Positions 1 to 9,056 are shown, numbered from the stretch's first letter. The stretch is 64,000 bases of DNA from Chryseobacterium piscicola (GCF_900156685.1 NZ_FTOJ01000007.1:1-64000); one strand, 5' to 3'. Made by a program: numbers and translations. Notes: generated by a model not told the origin, from the sequence alone.

Positions 1-65
1 ACTGAAATACAAAACTATTGAAGAGTTTAATAATCAAAACAAAATTTATCAAAATGTAGCTTAAC

Positions 66-359
66 TTATACTGGAATTTTTATTTGCATATCCAGGCTCA
101 ATTGCAAATCGAAAGCGTAGGTTGCATTATTGTCTACTCTTGAAAAACCATTTAGATAAATATCTGTAGTATTTACAGCGACTCCGGTTATGTTTTGAGA
201 AACGTTTACCGAATACATTCTATTCTCATTTTCTGTAAATTTTTGGGCAAGCCTTACTTCTTTGGTAGAAAAAAATGAGCGGTCAAGATCCGTACTCTGA
301 CCATTAACAAAGGTGCATAAAAATGCCATAAAAAGTGGCAATAGTCTTAATTTCATCAT
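66..359 (-). CDS. Small secreted protein of unknown function
   Basis: I do not recognise this 97-residue protein. Residues 1-20 form a clear Sec signal peptide (MMKLRLLPLFMAF... ending in FVNGQ), so the mature product of about 76 residues should be exported to the periplasm or surface. The mature part is rich in Asn, Thr and Val and has no cysteine, which would suit a small beta-rich domain. Two start codons are adjacent (359 and 356). A Bacteroidota-type -7 box, TATTTTTG read on the minus strand, lies at 383-390, about 25 bases upstream, and supports a real gene. It has no operon partner in the window; whatever follows it runs off the left edge. No T9SS sorting domain is present. Confidence 0.6.
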   Translation of the reverse strand: MMKLRLLPLFMAFLCTFVNGQSTDLDRSFFSTKEVRLAQKFTENENRMYSVNVSQNITGVAVNTTDIYLNGFSRVDNNATYAFDLQLSLDMQIKIPV

Positions 360-382
360 GTGTTTATGTTTTAAATTGTTCG

Positions 383-390
383 CAAAAATA
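383..390 (-). promoter_or_regulatory. -7 box for the small secreted protein gene
   Basis: On the minus strand this reads TATTTTTG, matching the Bacteroidota -7 consensus TAnnTTTG. It lies about 25 bases before the start codon. No convincing -33 TTTG was found at the usual 19-21 base distance, so the call rests on one element. Confidence 0.4.
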
Positions 391-749
391 GAATATTTTT
401 CTTTGAAATAAAAAGAAATGCTTAGAAAAAAAAAATCATTGCCAAAAATTAAGTTTTTATTTCGTGAAAATTTTTACATTGTCAATAATTTCAAAAATTA
501 AACTTGATTGCTCAAAGTCGCGAGAATCTTCGCGCAGAGGGAAAATAGTAAACATTCTAGTAAATTGGATTTTTCAATGAATGCTACAATTATAATTTTA
601 AGAGAATAGGATTGTATAAAAAAGATCAAAATTTTAGAACAACTATTTTTCTACCTTAGAAACACCCAAAAACGCTACTAATGTCAATCAAAATTCAAAG
701 TCTACTAAACTTTGTACTGTGAATAATCGTTATTATTTTTTTTTCTTTT
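391..749. other. Intergenic region, no gene seen
   Basis: About 360 bases of AT-rich sequence between two divergently transcribed small genes. It has stops in all frames at short intervals, and I see no hairpin or repeat. The only recognisable elements are the -7 boxes at its two ends. Confidence 0.5.
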
Positions 750-757
750 TACCTTTG
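750..757 (+). promoter_or_regulatory. -7 box upstream of the 118-aa gene
   Basis: TACCTTTG matches TAnnTTTG. It lies only 14 bases before the ATG at 772, so transcription would start within a few bases of the start codon and give a very short leader. No TTTG is seen at the right -33 distance. Confidence 0.4.
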
Positions 758-771
758 TCAAAATTTAATTG

Positions 772-1128
772 ATGCAGTACAAACTTGAACTCAACTCTCC
801 ATCATCAAATCGCGACCTTGTATACCACAATATCGTATTTGATACTTTCAAAATAAATATTATTGAAAGATATGGTGGAAAAACAAATGGGTATCCAAAA
901 TTGCTAGAAGCAATCTTTAAGGTTCGTACCATAGATAATACTCTGATCCAAAGAAAAGACGGTAACGCAAGAGTAAAGTTGCGTGATGAGGTGTTTGTAA
1001 ACTACAGCAGACTATCTCAAATTTTCAAATCTTATGAGTACAAAAATAGACTTGCCAACCGTGATGAGATTGAGCAAAAATTCATCTATTTTATTCTTGA
1101 GTTGGTAATTGCCAACTACAACCTCTAA
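772..1128 (+). CDS. Unknown 118-aa cytoplasmic protein
   Basis: I do not recognise this protein. It begins MQYKLELNSPSS. An in-frame TTG one codon earlier (769) is possible, but the ATG at 772 is the better start. The product is soluble with mixed charge, has no signal peptide or membrane segment, and has no cysteine. The C-terminal half (about residues 75-118) looks helical with alternating charged and hydrophobic residues. It stands alone: the neighbour to the left is divergent, and to the right a hairpin (1187-1234) separates it from the metalloprotease gene. Regular codon use and the TACCTTTG box just upstream support it being real. A phage- or plasmid-derived accessory protein is possible but is only a guess. 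Confidence 0.55.
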   Translation: MQYKLELNSPSSNRDLVYHNIVFDTFKINIIERYGGKTNGYPKLLEAIFKVRTIDNTLIQRKDGNARVKLRDEVFVNYSRLSQIFKSYEYKNRLANRDEIEQKFIYFILELVIANYNL

Positions 1129-1133
1129 TAAAA

Positions 1134-1156
1134 AAAGAGAGACTTCTCTTGCTTTT
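1134..1156 (+). terminator. Weak hairpin after the 118-aa gene
   Basis: AAGAGA and TCTCTT form a six-base stem with a four-base loop, followed by GCTTTTTCT. The position a few bases after the stop codon fits a Rho-independent terminator, but the stem is short and AT-rich. Confidence 0.4.
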
Positions 1157-1186
1157 TCTAAGCTGGAGAAAAACTCTTCATAATTT

Positions 1187-1234
1187 ACCATTTGTTACCT
1201 ATAATTTTAAAAAAAATTATAGGTAACAAATGGT
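1187..1234. repeat. Perfect 22-bp inverted repeat, 4-base loop
   Basis: Bases 1187-1208 are exactly complementary to 1213-1234 (left arm begins ACCATTTGTTACC), with a loop of four A residues at 1209-1212. A perfect 22-bp stem is far longer than the other terminators in this window (7-16 bp). A T-rich stretch follows on the plus strand, so it may work as a terminator, but a small RNA or a mobile-element remnant is equally possible. Confidence 0.8.
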
Positions 1235-1673
1235 TTTGAATAATTTTTTGGAGCCAACAGTTTTGACACTGTGATTATTGGTAATAAAAATTTCCAAAAA
1301 TTTACTTATTTCCTATCAATCCTATTATTACTAAATCCTTTACGTTTTTTTTGAATATTTCAATTGATTTACAATTAGAAATTATTTTCTCTTCTAAGTG
1401 TTTAATAAACAATCTTAATATTCAATATTTTAATTTTAAAAGAATTAAAACATTACCTGTGTGCAAAAGTTCTTTTTTCTACTCTTTTTTTTGCTATTAG
1501 TAGTTTACAATAATAATTTTAATAGAAATAATATTCATAAAAACTACTAAAAAACAAGCAATAGACCTATCAGAATACAAATATTATGTGTAATGAATGT
1601 TTTTTTTTCAACTTTAGTTAATAAGTGATAAATTTATGTTTTAAAAAAAAACTTAATCACTAATAAAGACTTT
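1235..1673. other. Intergenic region upstream of the metalloprotease
   Basis: About 440 bases of very AT-rich sequence after the long hairpin, with no open frame of note. It presumably holds the promoter and leader of the metalloprotease gene. I could not pick a convincing TAnnTTTG box with a spaced TTTG. Confidence 0.4.
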
Positions 1674-3626
1674 ATGAAAAAAGCATTATTTTCTATTGCA
1701 TCCCTTACTGGGATTTTTGGTCTATCCCATGCTCAACATCTAGAATGTGGTACAGAAGACCAAACCTACGAGCAATTTATCATAACTCGGGATTTAGCAG
1801 ACAAAATAAGAGCCAACAACACGGCTTCAAAAAACACGCAACTTATAACGTATGTTGCTGTACAAGCACATTTGATAGGGATGGATGACGGCACAGGATA
1901 TGTGTCTGCCAACAGTCTAAATAATGCATTATCTGAACTCAACAGAAAATTTGCCGACATCAACGTACAGTTTTATTTTAAAGGGACCGATTTTCTATAT
2001 TACCCCAATTCACTCTACCACAGCGGAAATCAAACCGATGCTGAAACTCTATCTTTCAGCCAGCAAAACAGCTCCAACAATTCTATGAATCTTTTCCTTG
2101 CCAATAGTGTAAAGCGAGGAGGGTCTGGCGTAGGCGGATGGTCTTATGTAGCCCCGTCTAGCCAAAGTTTCAACATCACTTGGGTAGTCAACGGTCAGTT
2201 GGATGACGACAAAACAACACCACATGAGTTTGGGCATTATTTCGGGCTTTCGCATACATTCAATAATTCTACAAATGCTACTGTGAGCAACAGGGAGCTT
2301 GTCACCAGAAATTTCAACGAGCCCGCACCAAGGCTTTCTGCAAACTGCGATACCAAAGGAGATTTTATCTGCGACACGCCATCAGATCCACGAGGAAACG
2401 GAAATGCAGCAGTAACCAACTGTTTGTATTCTGGTACTGTAACAGATGCCAATGCTGATCTCTTTACTCCGTTAGTAAATAATATGATGGATTATAATTT
2501 TTGCGCTCCTTACTTATTTACCAATGGCCAAAATGACAGGATGCAGTTTACAGGACTTCCTATCGTTACCAATTCAAGTACTTTTACGTTAAACGCTCCC
2601 GAAACACCTCAGCCTGTACCTACAAACATTACCAGTACAGCTACAGATTACAGCAACCAGTTTGCTTTGAATTGGATAGATAATTCTACCGTAGAAACGG
2701 GATATTTAGTTGAAGCAAAAGCTGAAGGAAGTACCGTTTACATTCCCGTAAAAGGAGTGATGAAAAATATAGTTACTGCAAACAATTTCTCTAAGCTTAC
2801 TGCTGGTACAAAATATAATTTCAGAATAAAAGCATCTAATACCAAATCAAATTATTCTGCAGAAACGGCACTCATTCAGTTTCCGGCATTGTGTGGAAAC
2901 AATAATATCACCTCATGCTCTCCCGGTAATGCCACAGACGCCAATTGGAATATTGAAAATGTAAAAATAACCCAAAACAGCACCACCCTGATGCAAAACC
3001 TAAACAGCAGTTGCTCTTCTGGCTCTGTAGGAAATTACTACGCCACACACATTGCTAATATTGCAGCAGGAACTACCGTAACCTTAGAAGCTAAAGCTAA
3101 AGCAAGCAGCACGGGAAGTGCTTATACTGCATATGTAAAAGTATATGTAGACTGGAACAAAGACAATAATTTTGATGAAACTACAGAAAAAGTAATTCAA
3201 CAAAGCGGATTTAATGGTATAACACAGTCTTTCCTTATACCCTCAACTGTTGCTGCTGGATCTTACAGAATGAGAATTGCACTTACCACTGCCGGAAGCG
3301 GCTTCACTGCTGCTACATCATGTAGAGTGTCTTTCGGGGAAATAGAAGATTATCAGCTTGCCATTAGCAACGGAAGCCTTAGTACTAAAGAGCATGAATT
3401 TGAATCAGCGGGAGTATACCCAAATCCTGTGGATGACATTCTTTACATACAATCTAATGTGGAGTATAAAAAATTCGCACTGTATTCTGCAGAAGGAAGA
3501 CTCGTAATGAAAGGCAATGTGAATGACAATAAAATTGATGTATCAAATCTTGAAAAAGGATATTATGTAGTTGAAATTTCGGATAACAAACTGAATACCG
3601 TGAAACATAAAATTTTGAAAAAGTAG
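1674..3626 (+). CDS. Secreted M43-type zinc metalloprotease with T9SS sorting domain
   Basis: A 650-residue secreted protease. Residues 1-21 are a signal peptide. The catalytic zinc site HEFGHYFGLSH starts near residue 184 and matches the metzincin motif HExxHxxGxxH. Downstream, GDFICDTPSDP and a Met-turn-like NNMMDYNFC (near residue 270) are typical of the pappalysin/cytophagalysin family M43. A fibronectin type III-like domain follows (about 310-400), then a GEVEDY-type beta domain ending in GEIEDYQL (about 405-560), and a T9SS type A C-terminal domain (about 575-650, with VYPNPVDD and a terminal KHKILKK). It should be exported by Sec, carried over the outer membrane by T9SS and attached to the surface or released. 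The substrate is unknown. Single-gene transcription unit. Confidence 0.9.
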   Translation: MKKALFSIASLTGIFGLSHAQHLECGTEDQTYEQFIITRDLADKIRANNTASKNTQLITYVAVQAHLIGMDDGTGYVSANSLNNALSELNRKFADINVQFYFKGTDFLYYPNSLYHSGNQTDAETLSFSQQNSSNNSMNLFLANSVKRGGSGVGGWSYVAPSSQSFNITWVVNGQLDDDKTTPHEFGHYFGLSHTFNNSTNATVSNRELVTRNFNEPAPRLSANCDTKGDFICDTPSDPRGNGNAAVTNCLYSGTVTDANADLFTPLVNNMMDYNFCAPYLFTNGQNDRMQFTGLPIVTNSSTFTLNAPETPQPVPTNITSTATDYSNQFALNWIDNSTVETGYLVEAKAEGSTVYIPVKGVMKNIVTANNFSKLTAGTKYNFRIKASNTKSNYSAETALIQFPALCGNNNITSCSPGNATDANWNIENVKITQNSTTLMQNLNSSCSSGSVGNYYATHIANIAAGTTVTLEAKAKASSTGSAYTAYVKVYVDWNKDNNFDETTEKVIQQSGFNGITQSFLIPSTVAAGSYRMRIALTTAGSGFTAATSCRVSFGEIEDYQLAISNGSLSTKEHEFESAGVYPNPVDDILYIQSNVEYKKFALYSAEGRLVMKGNVNDNKIDVSNLEKGYYVVEISDNKLNTVKHKILKK

Positions 3627-4301
3627 ACATTAAATTAAAACATTTTTAGATCTGATTTATTAATCCTCTAAAGCAGCACCATATTGTTTTTATTTGATTG
3701 GGCACATGTTTAACAAATGCATTCAATGAAAATAAAATACTTAAAATTTATGTTTTATTAGAAGATTTCAGCTATTTTACTTTAAATTGTATTCACATTG
3801 AGATAAATTTTAATTAAAATTTTGCGAATGACGCTCGTTTTCGTTTGAAGTTTTCTTTCAAAACTCATTGTATAAGTGCTTTATTTGCAGAAATATTACA
3901 CCGCGAATCAGCTCCTTTATTTGAATATAACCTAAGGTGAGTAATATTACAGTTTCTGCAAAAAAAATATTGCTTCTTGGAGCATAGGTTTACGATGAAT
4001 GGGCAGTTTTCAGATTTCGAGGTATGAATTGTATAATAATTTGATTTGAATGTCTGTTATCAATCAAAATTCCAATTTTGAAGATGAAGTTCACAACATT
4101 TAATTAACTACTCTCTGTTTTTTAAGGCTCGCTTTTGAAAATTCACCAATGGCGTTAAATTTTTAAAATTATCGTTAAGGTGTTAACTTATCAAAGAATA
4201 AAAAAAGTTTTGAAATATGACGGATTGCGGACAAACAGATAATTTAAAATAAGAAAACCAAAGGATTTAATATTCCGGATGTATTTTAGCTATTTAAAGG
4301 C
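3627..4301. other. Convergent intergenic region, no gene seen
   Basis: About 675 bases between the metalloprotease (plus) and rplL (minus). All frames are broken and I see no repeat or RNA. In most bacteria rpoB would begin soon after rplL on this strand; neither rpoB nor a remnant of it is visible here. Confidence 0.5.
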
Positions 4302-4334
4302 AAAAAAAAAGTGGTAAACTTTCGTTTACCACTT
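4302..4334 (-). terminator. Rho-independent terminator of the rplKAJL operon
   Basis: GTGGTAAAC (4311-4319) pairs perfectly with GTTTACCAC (4324-4332) around a four-base loop. On the minus strand the stem is followed by nine T residues (4302-4310). It lies about 20 bases after the rplL stop and closes the operon, so rpoBC is not transcribed from here. Confidence 0.85.
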
Positions 4335-4354
4335 CTTATATTTTAAATTGAAAA

Positions 4355-4723
4355 TTATTTCAATTCTACTTCAGCACCAGCTTCTTCTAATTGCTTCTTA
4401 AGAGCTTCAGCTTCGTCTTTAGAGATACCTTCTTTGATTGCAGAAGGAGCGCTATCTACGATATCTTTAGCTTCTTTAAGACCAGCACCAGTTAAATCTT
4501 TTACCAATTTAACGATAGCCAATTTAGAAGCACCTGCAGACTTAAGAATTACATCGAATTCTGTTTTTTCTTCAGCAGCTTCACCTGCACCACCTGCAGA
4601 TACTACTACAGCAGCAGCAGCTGGCTCAATTCCGTACTCATCCTTAAGGATAGTAGCTAATTCGTTTACGTCTTTTACTGTTAAGTTTACTAGCGTTTCA
4701 GCTAAATTTTTTAAATCTGACAT
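4355..4723 (-). CDS. rplL: 50S ribosomal protein L7/L12
   Basis: A 122-residue stalk protein of the large subunit, which binds L10 as dimers and recruits translation factors. It shows the usual order: an N-terminal dimerisation helix region ([19 protein letters not shown]), an Ala-rich hinge with [25 protein letters not shown], and a C-terminal factor-binding domain ([23 protein letters not shown]). Length is normal. It is the last gene of rplK-rplA-rplJ-rplL, 48 bases after rplJ, and ends in a strong terminator. The unusual feature is what is missing: rpoB and rpoC, which normally follow. Confidence 0.98.
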   Translation of the reverse strand: MSDLKNLAETLVNLTVKDVNELATILKDEYGIEPAAAAVVVSAGGAGEAAEEKTEFDVILKSAGASKLAIVKLVKDLTGAGLKEAKDIVDSAPSAIKEGISKDEAEALKKQLEEAGAEVELK

Positions 4724-4771
4724 TGTTGTAATGTTTTTGTTGATTATTGATTGATTTTTTTGAGAGTCTAA

Positions 4772-5359
4772 TTATTCTGCAGCTGGAGCTTCTCCTTCTG
4801 CAGCAGCTTCTGGAGTTTCAGTAGCTGGAGTTTCTTCTACAGCAGGTGCAGCAACTTCTTCAGTTGTAGCTTCTGCAGTTTCAGATTTGTTTTGAAGAGC
4901 AGAAACAACTCTTTGAATTGGAGACTGAAGTAATCCGATGATTTCACCGATCATTTCTTCTCTAGATTTAATGCTTACTAAAGCATCTAGATTGTTGTCA
5001 CCAACATAGAACGTTTCTTGTACGAAAGCTGATTTTAAAGCTGGCTTCTCTTCTTTTTTTCTAAAGTCTTTGATTAATTTTGCTGGTGCGTTAGCTGTAT
5101 CAGCAATCATTAATGCAGAGTTACCTTTGAAAGTTTCGAACATTTCAGAGAAATCAATCCCATCAATTTGTTCCATTGCTTTTTGCAAAAGTGTATTTTT
5201 TACAACTTTCACTTTAATATTTTGCTTGAAAGCTTGTCTTCTGAAGTCAGAAGATTTAGCTGCATTCAAACCATCTAGATCTGCTACATAAACTACTTTA
5301 GCATCCTGAAGCAAGTCTTTGATCTCTTGTATCGCTACAACTTTTTGGTCTTTTGTCAT
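4772..5359 (-). CDS. rplJ: 50S ribosomal protein L10
   Basis: Base of the L7/L12 stalk, 195 residues. The N-terminal rRNA-binding domain (about 1-130, MTKDQKVVAIQEIKDLL...) is typical, followed by the helix that carries L7/L12. The C-terminus extends into a tail of about 36 residues made almost only of Ala, Glu, Pro and Thr (from about residue 160), which makes the protein longer than the usual 165-175 residues. Only 17 bases separate it from rplA, so the long L10 leader that regulates rplJL in E. coli is absent. Autoregulation, if any, must act elsewhere, for example at the rplK leader. Confidence 0.97.
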   Translation of the reverse strand: MTKDQKVVAIQEIKDLLQDAKVVYVADLDGLNAAKSSDFRRQAFKQNIKVKVVKNTLLQKAMEQIDGIDFSEMFETFKGNSALMIADTANAPAKLIKDFRKKEEKPALKSAFVQETFYVGDNNLDALVSIKSREEMIGEIIGLLQSPIQRVVSALQNKSETAEATTEEVAAPAVEETPATETPEAAAEGEAPAAE

Positions 5360-5376
5360 TGTCTTAAGGATTATAA

Positions 5377-6069
5377 TTAGTTAATAGCTTTAGTATCAAT
5401 TGCAATACCCGGGCTCATTGTAGAAGACAAGTAAATGCTCTTCACATAAGTACCTTTAGCAGCAGTTGGTTTCATTTTGATCAATGTAGAAATTAATTCC
5501 TGAGCATTTTCCTTGATTTTAGCAGCATCGAAAGATACTTTACCAATACCCGCGTGGATAATACCGTATTTGTCTACTTTAAAGTCAATTTTACCTGCTT
5601 TTACTTCAGTTACTGCTTTACCAATTTCCATAGTTACAGTACCTGATTTTGGGTTAGGCATCAAACCTCTTGGTCCTAATACTCTACCCAAAGGTCCTAA
5701 TTTACCCATAACAGCTGGCATAGTAACGATAACGTCAACATCCGTCCAACCTTCTTTTATTTTTTGTAAATATTCGTCAAGACCTACATAGTCTGCACCA
5801 GCAGCTTTCGCTTCAGCTTCTTTATCTGGAGTTACTAAAGCCAAAACTTTAACATCTTTACCAGTACCGTGAGGAAGAGATACTACACCTCTTACCATTT
5901 GGTTAGCTTTTCTTGGGTCTACACCCAATCTTACCGCGATATCTACAGAAGCATCAAACTTTGCAGTGTTTACTTCTTTTACAAGAGCAGAACCTTCTTC
6001 AAGGTTGTAAATTCTTCCTTTTTCTACTTTGCTTAAAGCTTCCTTTTGCTTTTTAGTTAATTTTGCCAT
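5377..6069 (-). CDS. rplA: 50S ribosomal protein L1
   Basis: A 230-residue protein of the mobile L1 stalk that helps release deacylated tRNA. It shows the family signature near residues 120-145 ([30 protein letters not shown]) and a normal length and ending. It is second in the operon, 11 bases after rplK. In other bacteria L1 represses translation of its own operon by binding the rplK leader. The roughly 95-base leader here could hold such a site, but I did not identify the motif. Confidence 0.98.
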   Translation of the reverse strand: MAKLTKKQKEALSKVEKGRIYNLEEGSALVKEVNTAKFDASVDIAVRLGVDPRKANQMVRGVVSLPHGTGKDVKVLALVTPDKEAEAKAAGADYVGLDEYLQKIKEGWTDVDVIVTMPAVMGKLGPLGRVLGPRGLMPNPKSGTVTMEIGKAVTEVKAGKIDFKVDKYGIIHAGIGKVSFDAAKIKENAQELISTLIKMKPTAAKGTYVKSIYLSSTMSPGIAIDTKAIN

Positions 6070-6080
6070 TTCTCTTAGTT

Positions 6081-6524
6081 TTAAGCGTTAGTTGGTTTAG
6101 TTCCTGTTACTCTTAATCCCATAGATCTAGCAGTACCTGCAACCATAGAAAGAGCAGAGTCTAAAGTAAAACAGTTAAGATCTGTCATCTTATCTTCAGC
6201 TATTTTTTGAACTTGCGCCCAAGATACAGCCCCTACTTTGTTTCTGTTTGGTTCACCGGATCCTCCTTTGATTTTAGCTGCATCCATTAACTGAATTGCT
6301 GCAGGTGGAGTTTTAATAACGAATTCAAAAGATTTGTCTTCGTACACTGTAATTACTACAGGTAAAACTTGACCTGGCTTATCCTGAGTTCTTCCGTTAA
6401 ATTGCTTACAAAACTCCATGATGTTCACACCTGCAGAACCTAATGCCGGACCTACTGGTGGAGATGGGTTTGCTGCTCCTCCTTTTACTTGGAGCTTAAC
6501 CATTTTAAAGACTTTTTTAGCCAT
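6081..6524 (-). CDS. rplK: 50S ribosomal protein L11
   Basis: A 147-residue protein that binds the GTPase-associated region of 23S rRNA together with L10. The N-terminal proline-rich segment ([21 protein letters not shown]) and the C-terminal [25 protein letters not shown] region are typical. It is the first gene of the L11 operon and has its own promoter at 6623-6653. In most genomes nusG lies directly upstream; here a barrel gene and a GT-C gene intervene, so rplK depends on the local promoter. Confidence 0.98.
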   Translation of the reverse strand: MAKKVFKMVKLQVKGGAANPSPPVGPALGSAGVNIMEFCKQFNGRTQDKPGQVLPVVITVYEDKSFEFVIKTPPAAIQLMDAAKIKGGSGEPNRNKVGAVSWAQVQKIAEDKMTDLNCFTLDSALSMVAGTARSMGLRVTGTKPTNA

Positions 6525-6854
6525 TGTTTGTTTTTTAAAAATTGAATAATTAATGAGTTTGGAAGCATTTATTATTCAGCAGGTTACCGCACTCACATAA
6601 AGTAAACCTACTTTTCGGACTGCAAAATTATGAAATTATTTTGAATTACCAAATACTTAACTCATTAAAATACAGAAATAAAATTAATTATTTTTAAACA
6701 TTGTGTAATTTTCGTCAAAATTATTTCAACGATTCTAAAGGGAGTAATTTTGAAGAAATTTTCAAGGTAATTTTCCAGACTTTAGGGTTAGGAAAAAGAA
6801 AAATGTCTTGAATATTTTATTTTTTAATTGTTTTTAAACAGATTATTTATAAAT
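6525..6854 (-). other. rplK leader and upstream spacer
   Basis: This 330-base gap separates rplK from the barrel gene. The promoter-proximal half (6525-6620) is the rplK leader. The rest is AT-rich, without open frames, and shows no clear terminator for the barrel gene. Confidence 0.5.
6623..6653 (-). promoter_or_regulatory. Bacteroidota promoter of rplK
   Basis: On the minus strand TTTG (6650-6653), a 19-base spacer and TAATTTTG (6623-6630) match the primary sigma-factor consensus TTTG-N19-21-TAnnTTTG. The bases after the -7 box (CAGTCCGAAAA) resemble those at the tuf promoter. The resulting leader of about 95 bases could host L1 or L11 feedback. Confidence 0.75.
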
Positions 6855-7718
6855 TTAAAAAAATCTTGGAGTAAGTTTTCTTAATGGAAGTTGCACTCCG
6901 ATTCTTATCTGCTCATAAGGAAAATATTTGATGCCGTGCTGAAATTGCAGAGACCATATTGTATTATTTTTAGTCTCCAAATTTAATTTTGATGAAAAAA
7001 TCATTGGTCTGTCACCATAATCCTCTACTCTCGTAATCCATCCATTGTAACCAGAAAATAGGTTTTCCCAACTGATATTTTTATGTTTTAAAATTAATTT
7101 CGCTCCATACATTATGGCGTCATCTTGCACATTAAGATTTGGGGTTTGTATATCCCACGAGAAGAAACCAAAATCTGAAACCAAGCGAACTTCCTCGATA
7201 AAAAAATTGTTTAGTTTAAAAGATTTACCCAATTCTAAATCAAAATAATAACCAGCAGTATTAAAAAACCTACGATTTTTAAAATCACTTCCAGATGCAG
7301 TCTTCAATGTAGAATTTAGTATTATTGACGGTTTTCCAGTTCCTTCAGATAATAGCTTAATTCTTGTCTGCACATAGAAATCTCCAGTAGCCGAGCCTTG
7401 CTTCTTTTGCATTTGCCTTCTTGCAAAAATTTGGTCTGTAACGGAATAATACTCCAAAATTGTTTTCCAGATTTTAACTGACACTTTTTCTGCAATGAGT
7501 GGTACTTCAATTTTGGTAAGATTTGAAAAGGTTTCGTCCCCATGTCCGAAATAATAATCACCGTCAATACTTACTTGAGTAAATTCGGGAATGGTAGCAT
7601 CTGTAAATTCGGGGACGGGATTTGCATTAGGTCCAAAATAATTTGTGGTATGGTGTATTAATGATTGCCCAAGACATATTTGAGCCAATAACAAAATTAG
7701 GATTTGAAATGTCTTCAT
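6855..7718 (-). CDS. Probable outer-membrane beta-barrel protein
   Basis: A 287-residue exported protein. Residues 1-18 are a signal peptide (MKTFQILILLLAQICLGQS). The remainder is an alternating pattern of aromatic and polar residues, and the chain ends in phenylalanine (KLTPRFF), as BAM-inserted outer-membrane barrels do. I do not recognise a specific family, and no ligand motif is visible. It is co-directional with the ribosomal operons, 84 bases after the GT-C gene, and the two may be co-transcribed. Their position between nusG and rplK is unusual and suggests insertion into an old operon. Confidence 0.65.
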   Translation of the reverse strand: MKTFQILILLLAQICLGQSLIHHTTNYFGPNANPVPEFTDATIPEFTQVSIDGDYYFGHGDETFSNLTKIEVPLIAEKVSVKIWKTILEYYSVTDQIFARRQMQKKQGSATGDFYVQTRIKLLSEGTGKPSIILNSTLKTASGSDFKNRRFFNTAGYYFDLELGKSFKLNNFFIEEVRLVSDFGFFSWDIQTPNLNVQDDAIMYGAKLILKHKNISWENLFSGYNGWITRVEDYGDRPMIFSSKLNLETKNNTIWSLQFQHGIKYFPYEQIRIGVQLPLRKLTPRFF

Positions 7719-7802
7719 AATTTTAGTTTAGTTTTAGTTTAATAAAGAAAGTGAAAGAACACTGTCTATTAAGTTGTAAAACTAACTAAAAAAAGATTAG
7801 AA

Positions 7803-9056
7803 TTAATCAAAATCCGGATTCTGTATTGTACACTTTTCTTTACCTATCATCATTATATAAAAAGCAATGATAGAAGTTTGAATCCATTCAAAATCTAACT
7901 TAAATCTAACATTTGCTGCATGCCCAATTAAGTACGGAACTGTAAAACCAGCCAAAATAATTGAACTAAAAAGAAGGATTTTATAAAATTTCTTTTTAAA
8001 AAAATAATACAAACCCATGCACAGAAATACATCTAGAACTAATACATACAATTTTCTACCCAGTAAAATAGACCAACTATTATCATAGAAATATCTATTC
8101 GGAACATACCACAGGCTAACAAAATTATTTAAAGCTTTTTTTAAAGCAGCATAGCTATGTCTTTTTTGAATAGTTTCTACTACTTTTTTGTACATCTTTT
8201 CATTTTCAAATTCATCATGTAAAGGTATTTGATCCAAAACCTTTTTCTCTTCTACTTCGGAAAGAAAAACATTCTTTTTGAAAATCTGATGTTCTGAAAT
8301 ATAACCCATATATACATTCTGCCATACTGGTGTTTTACTTAAAATAATTTTATTAAAAACAACATAATTTCTAATTATCCACGGACTGTAGAGAATACCC
8401 GCAATAAAGAATATAAGTGCTATTGTAGAAATTTTTGTTTTTTTATATATATACAAAAGAATAATTAAGAAGAGCATGATGGGTATTACCACAACTTGCG
8501 TTAAAGCTAACAAACCTGTCATTATTGAAAGGAAAATAACTTTTTTTAGCGAAGTATTGTTATTCCACAAGAAAGAATAAAAATAAAACCAAAGCAAAAA
8601 AAACAGAATAAATAAATTGGTAGCTTCTAGCACGCTAGAATAATAAAAATAGGAAGGTGAAAATATAAAAAAATAACCTGATAAAAACCCTACATTCAAT
8701 AATTTAAAATTATTAAAACATTTCACCATCAGTATAGGAATACAAAAATAGACGATATGCTGTAGAAAAAGAATCCATTTTATAGCGGCAATAGATCCAA
8801 AAACTTTTATAAAAAAAAATAAAAATAAAGGATAAATTGGTAGTTTAAATGCTGAGCTACCAAACTCTATTTGCCAAGAATAACTGCCATGTAGAGCCAA
8901 ATTTTCTGCAATTCTCCAATCTTCAAAAAAACCTATCTCAAAACCTTGCGAATAAGAGATTGCGATTTTAACAAGTAGAATGATAAAATTAAATAGTAGA
9001 AAAGTTTTCCAATTGAAAAATAAAGCTGAGAATTTTAATTTGATAGTTTTAATCAT
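7803..9056 (-). CDS. Polytopic GT-C-type glycosyltransferase-like membrane protein
   Basis: A 417-residue integral membrane protein with about ten hydrophobic segments. After the first segment comes a loop with FEDWRIAENLALHGSYSW, similar to the periplasmic acidic loop of PMT_2/ArnT-type lipid-linked sugar transferases. This supports a GT-C glycosyltransferase acting on the outer face of the inner membrane. The donor and acceptor cannot be told from sequence. It starts 27 bases before the nusG terminator hairpin in the reading direction, so it needs its own promoter or read-through. The base composition is strikingly A/T-rich with long T runs, more than in the neighbouring ribosomal genes, which suits later acquisition. 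Confidence 0.65.
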   Translation of the reverse strand: MIKTIKLKFSALFFNWKTFLLFNFIILLVKIAISYSQGFEIGFFEDWRIAENLALHGSYSWQIEFGSSAFKLPIYPLFLFFFIKVFGSIAAIKWILFLQHIVYFCIPILMVKCFNNFKLLNVGFLSGYFFIFSPSYFYYSSVLEATNLFILFFLLWFYFYSFLWNNNTSLKKVIFLSIMTGLLALTQVVVIPIMLFLIILLYIYKKTKISTIALIFFIAGILYSPWIIRNYVVFNKIILSKTPVWQNVYMGYISEHQIFKKNVFLSEVEEKKVLDQIPLHDEFENEKMYKKVVETIQKRHSYAALKKALNNFVSLWYVPNRYFYDNSWSILLGRKLYVLVLDVFLCMGLYYFFKKKFYKILLFSSIILAGFTVPYLIGHAANVRFKLDFEWIQTSIIAFYIMMIGKEKCTIQNPDFD

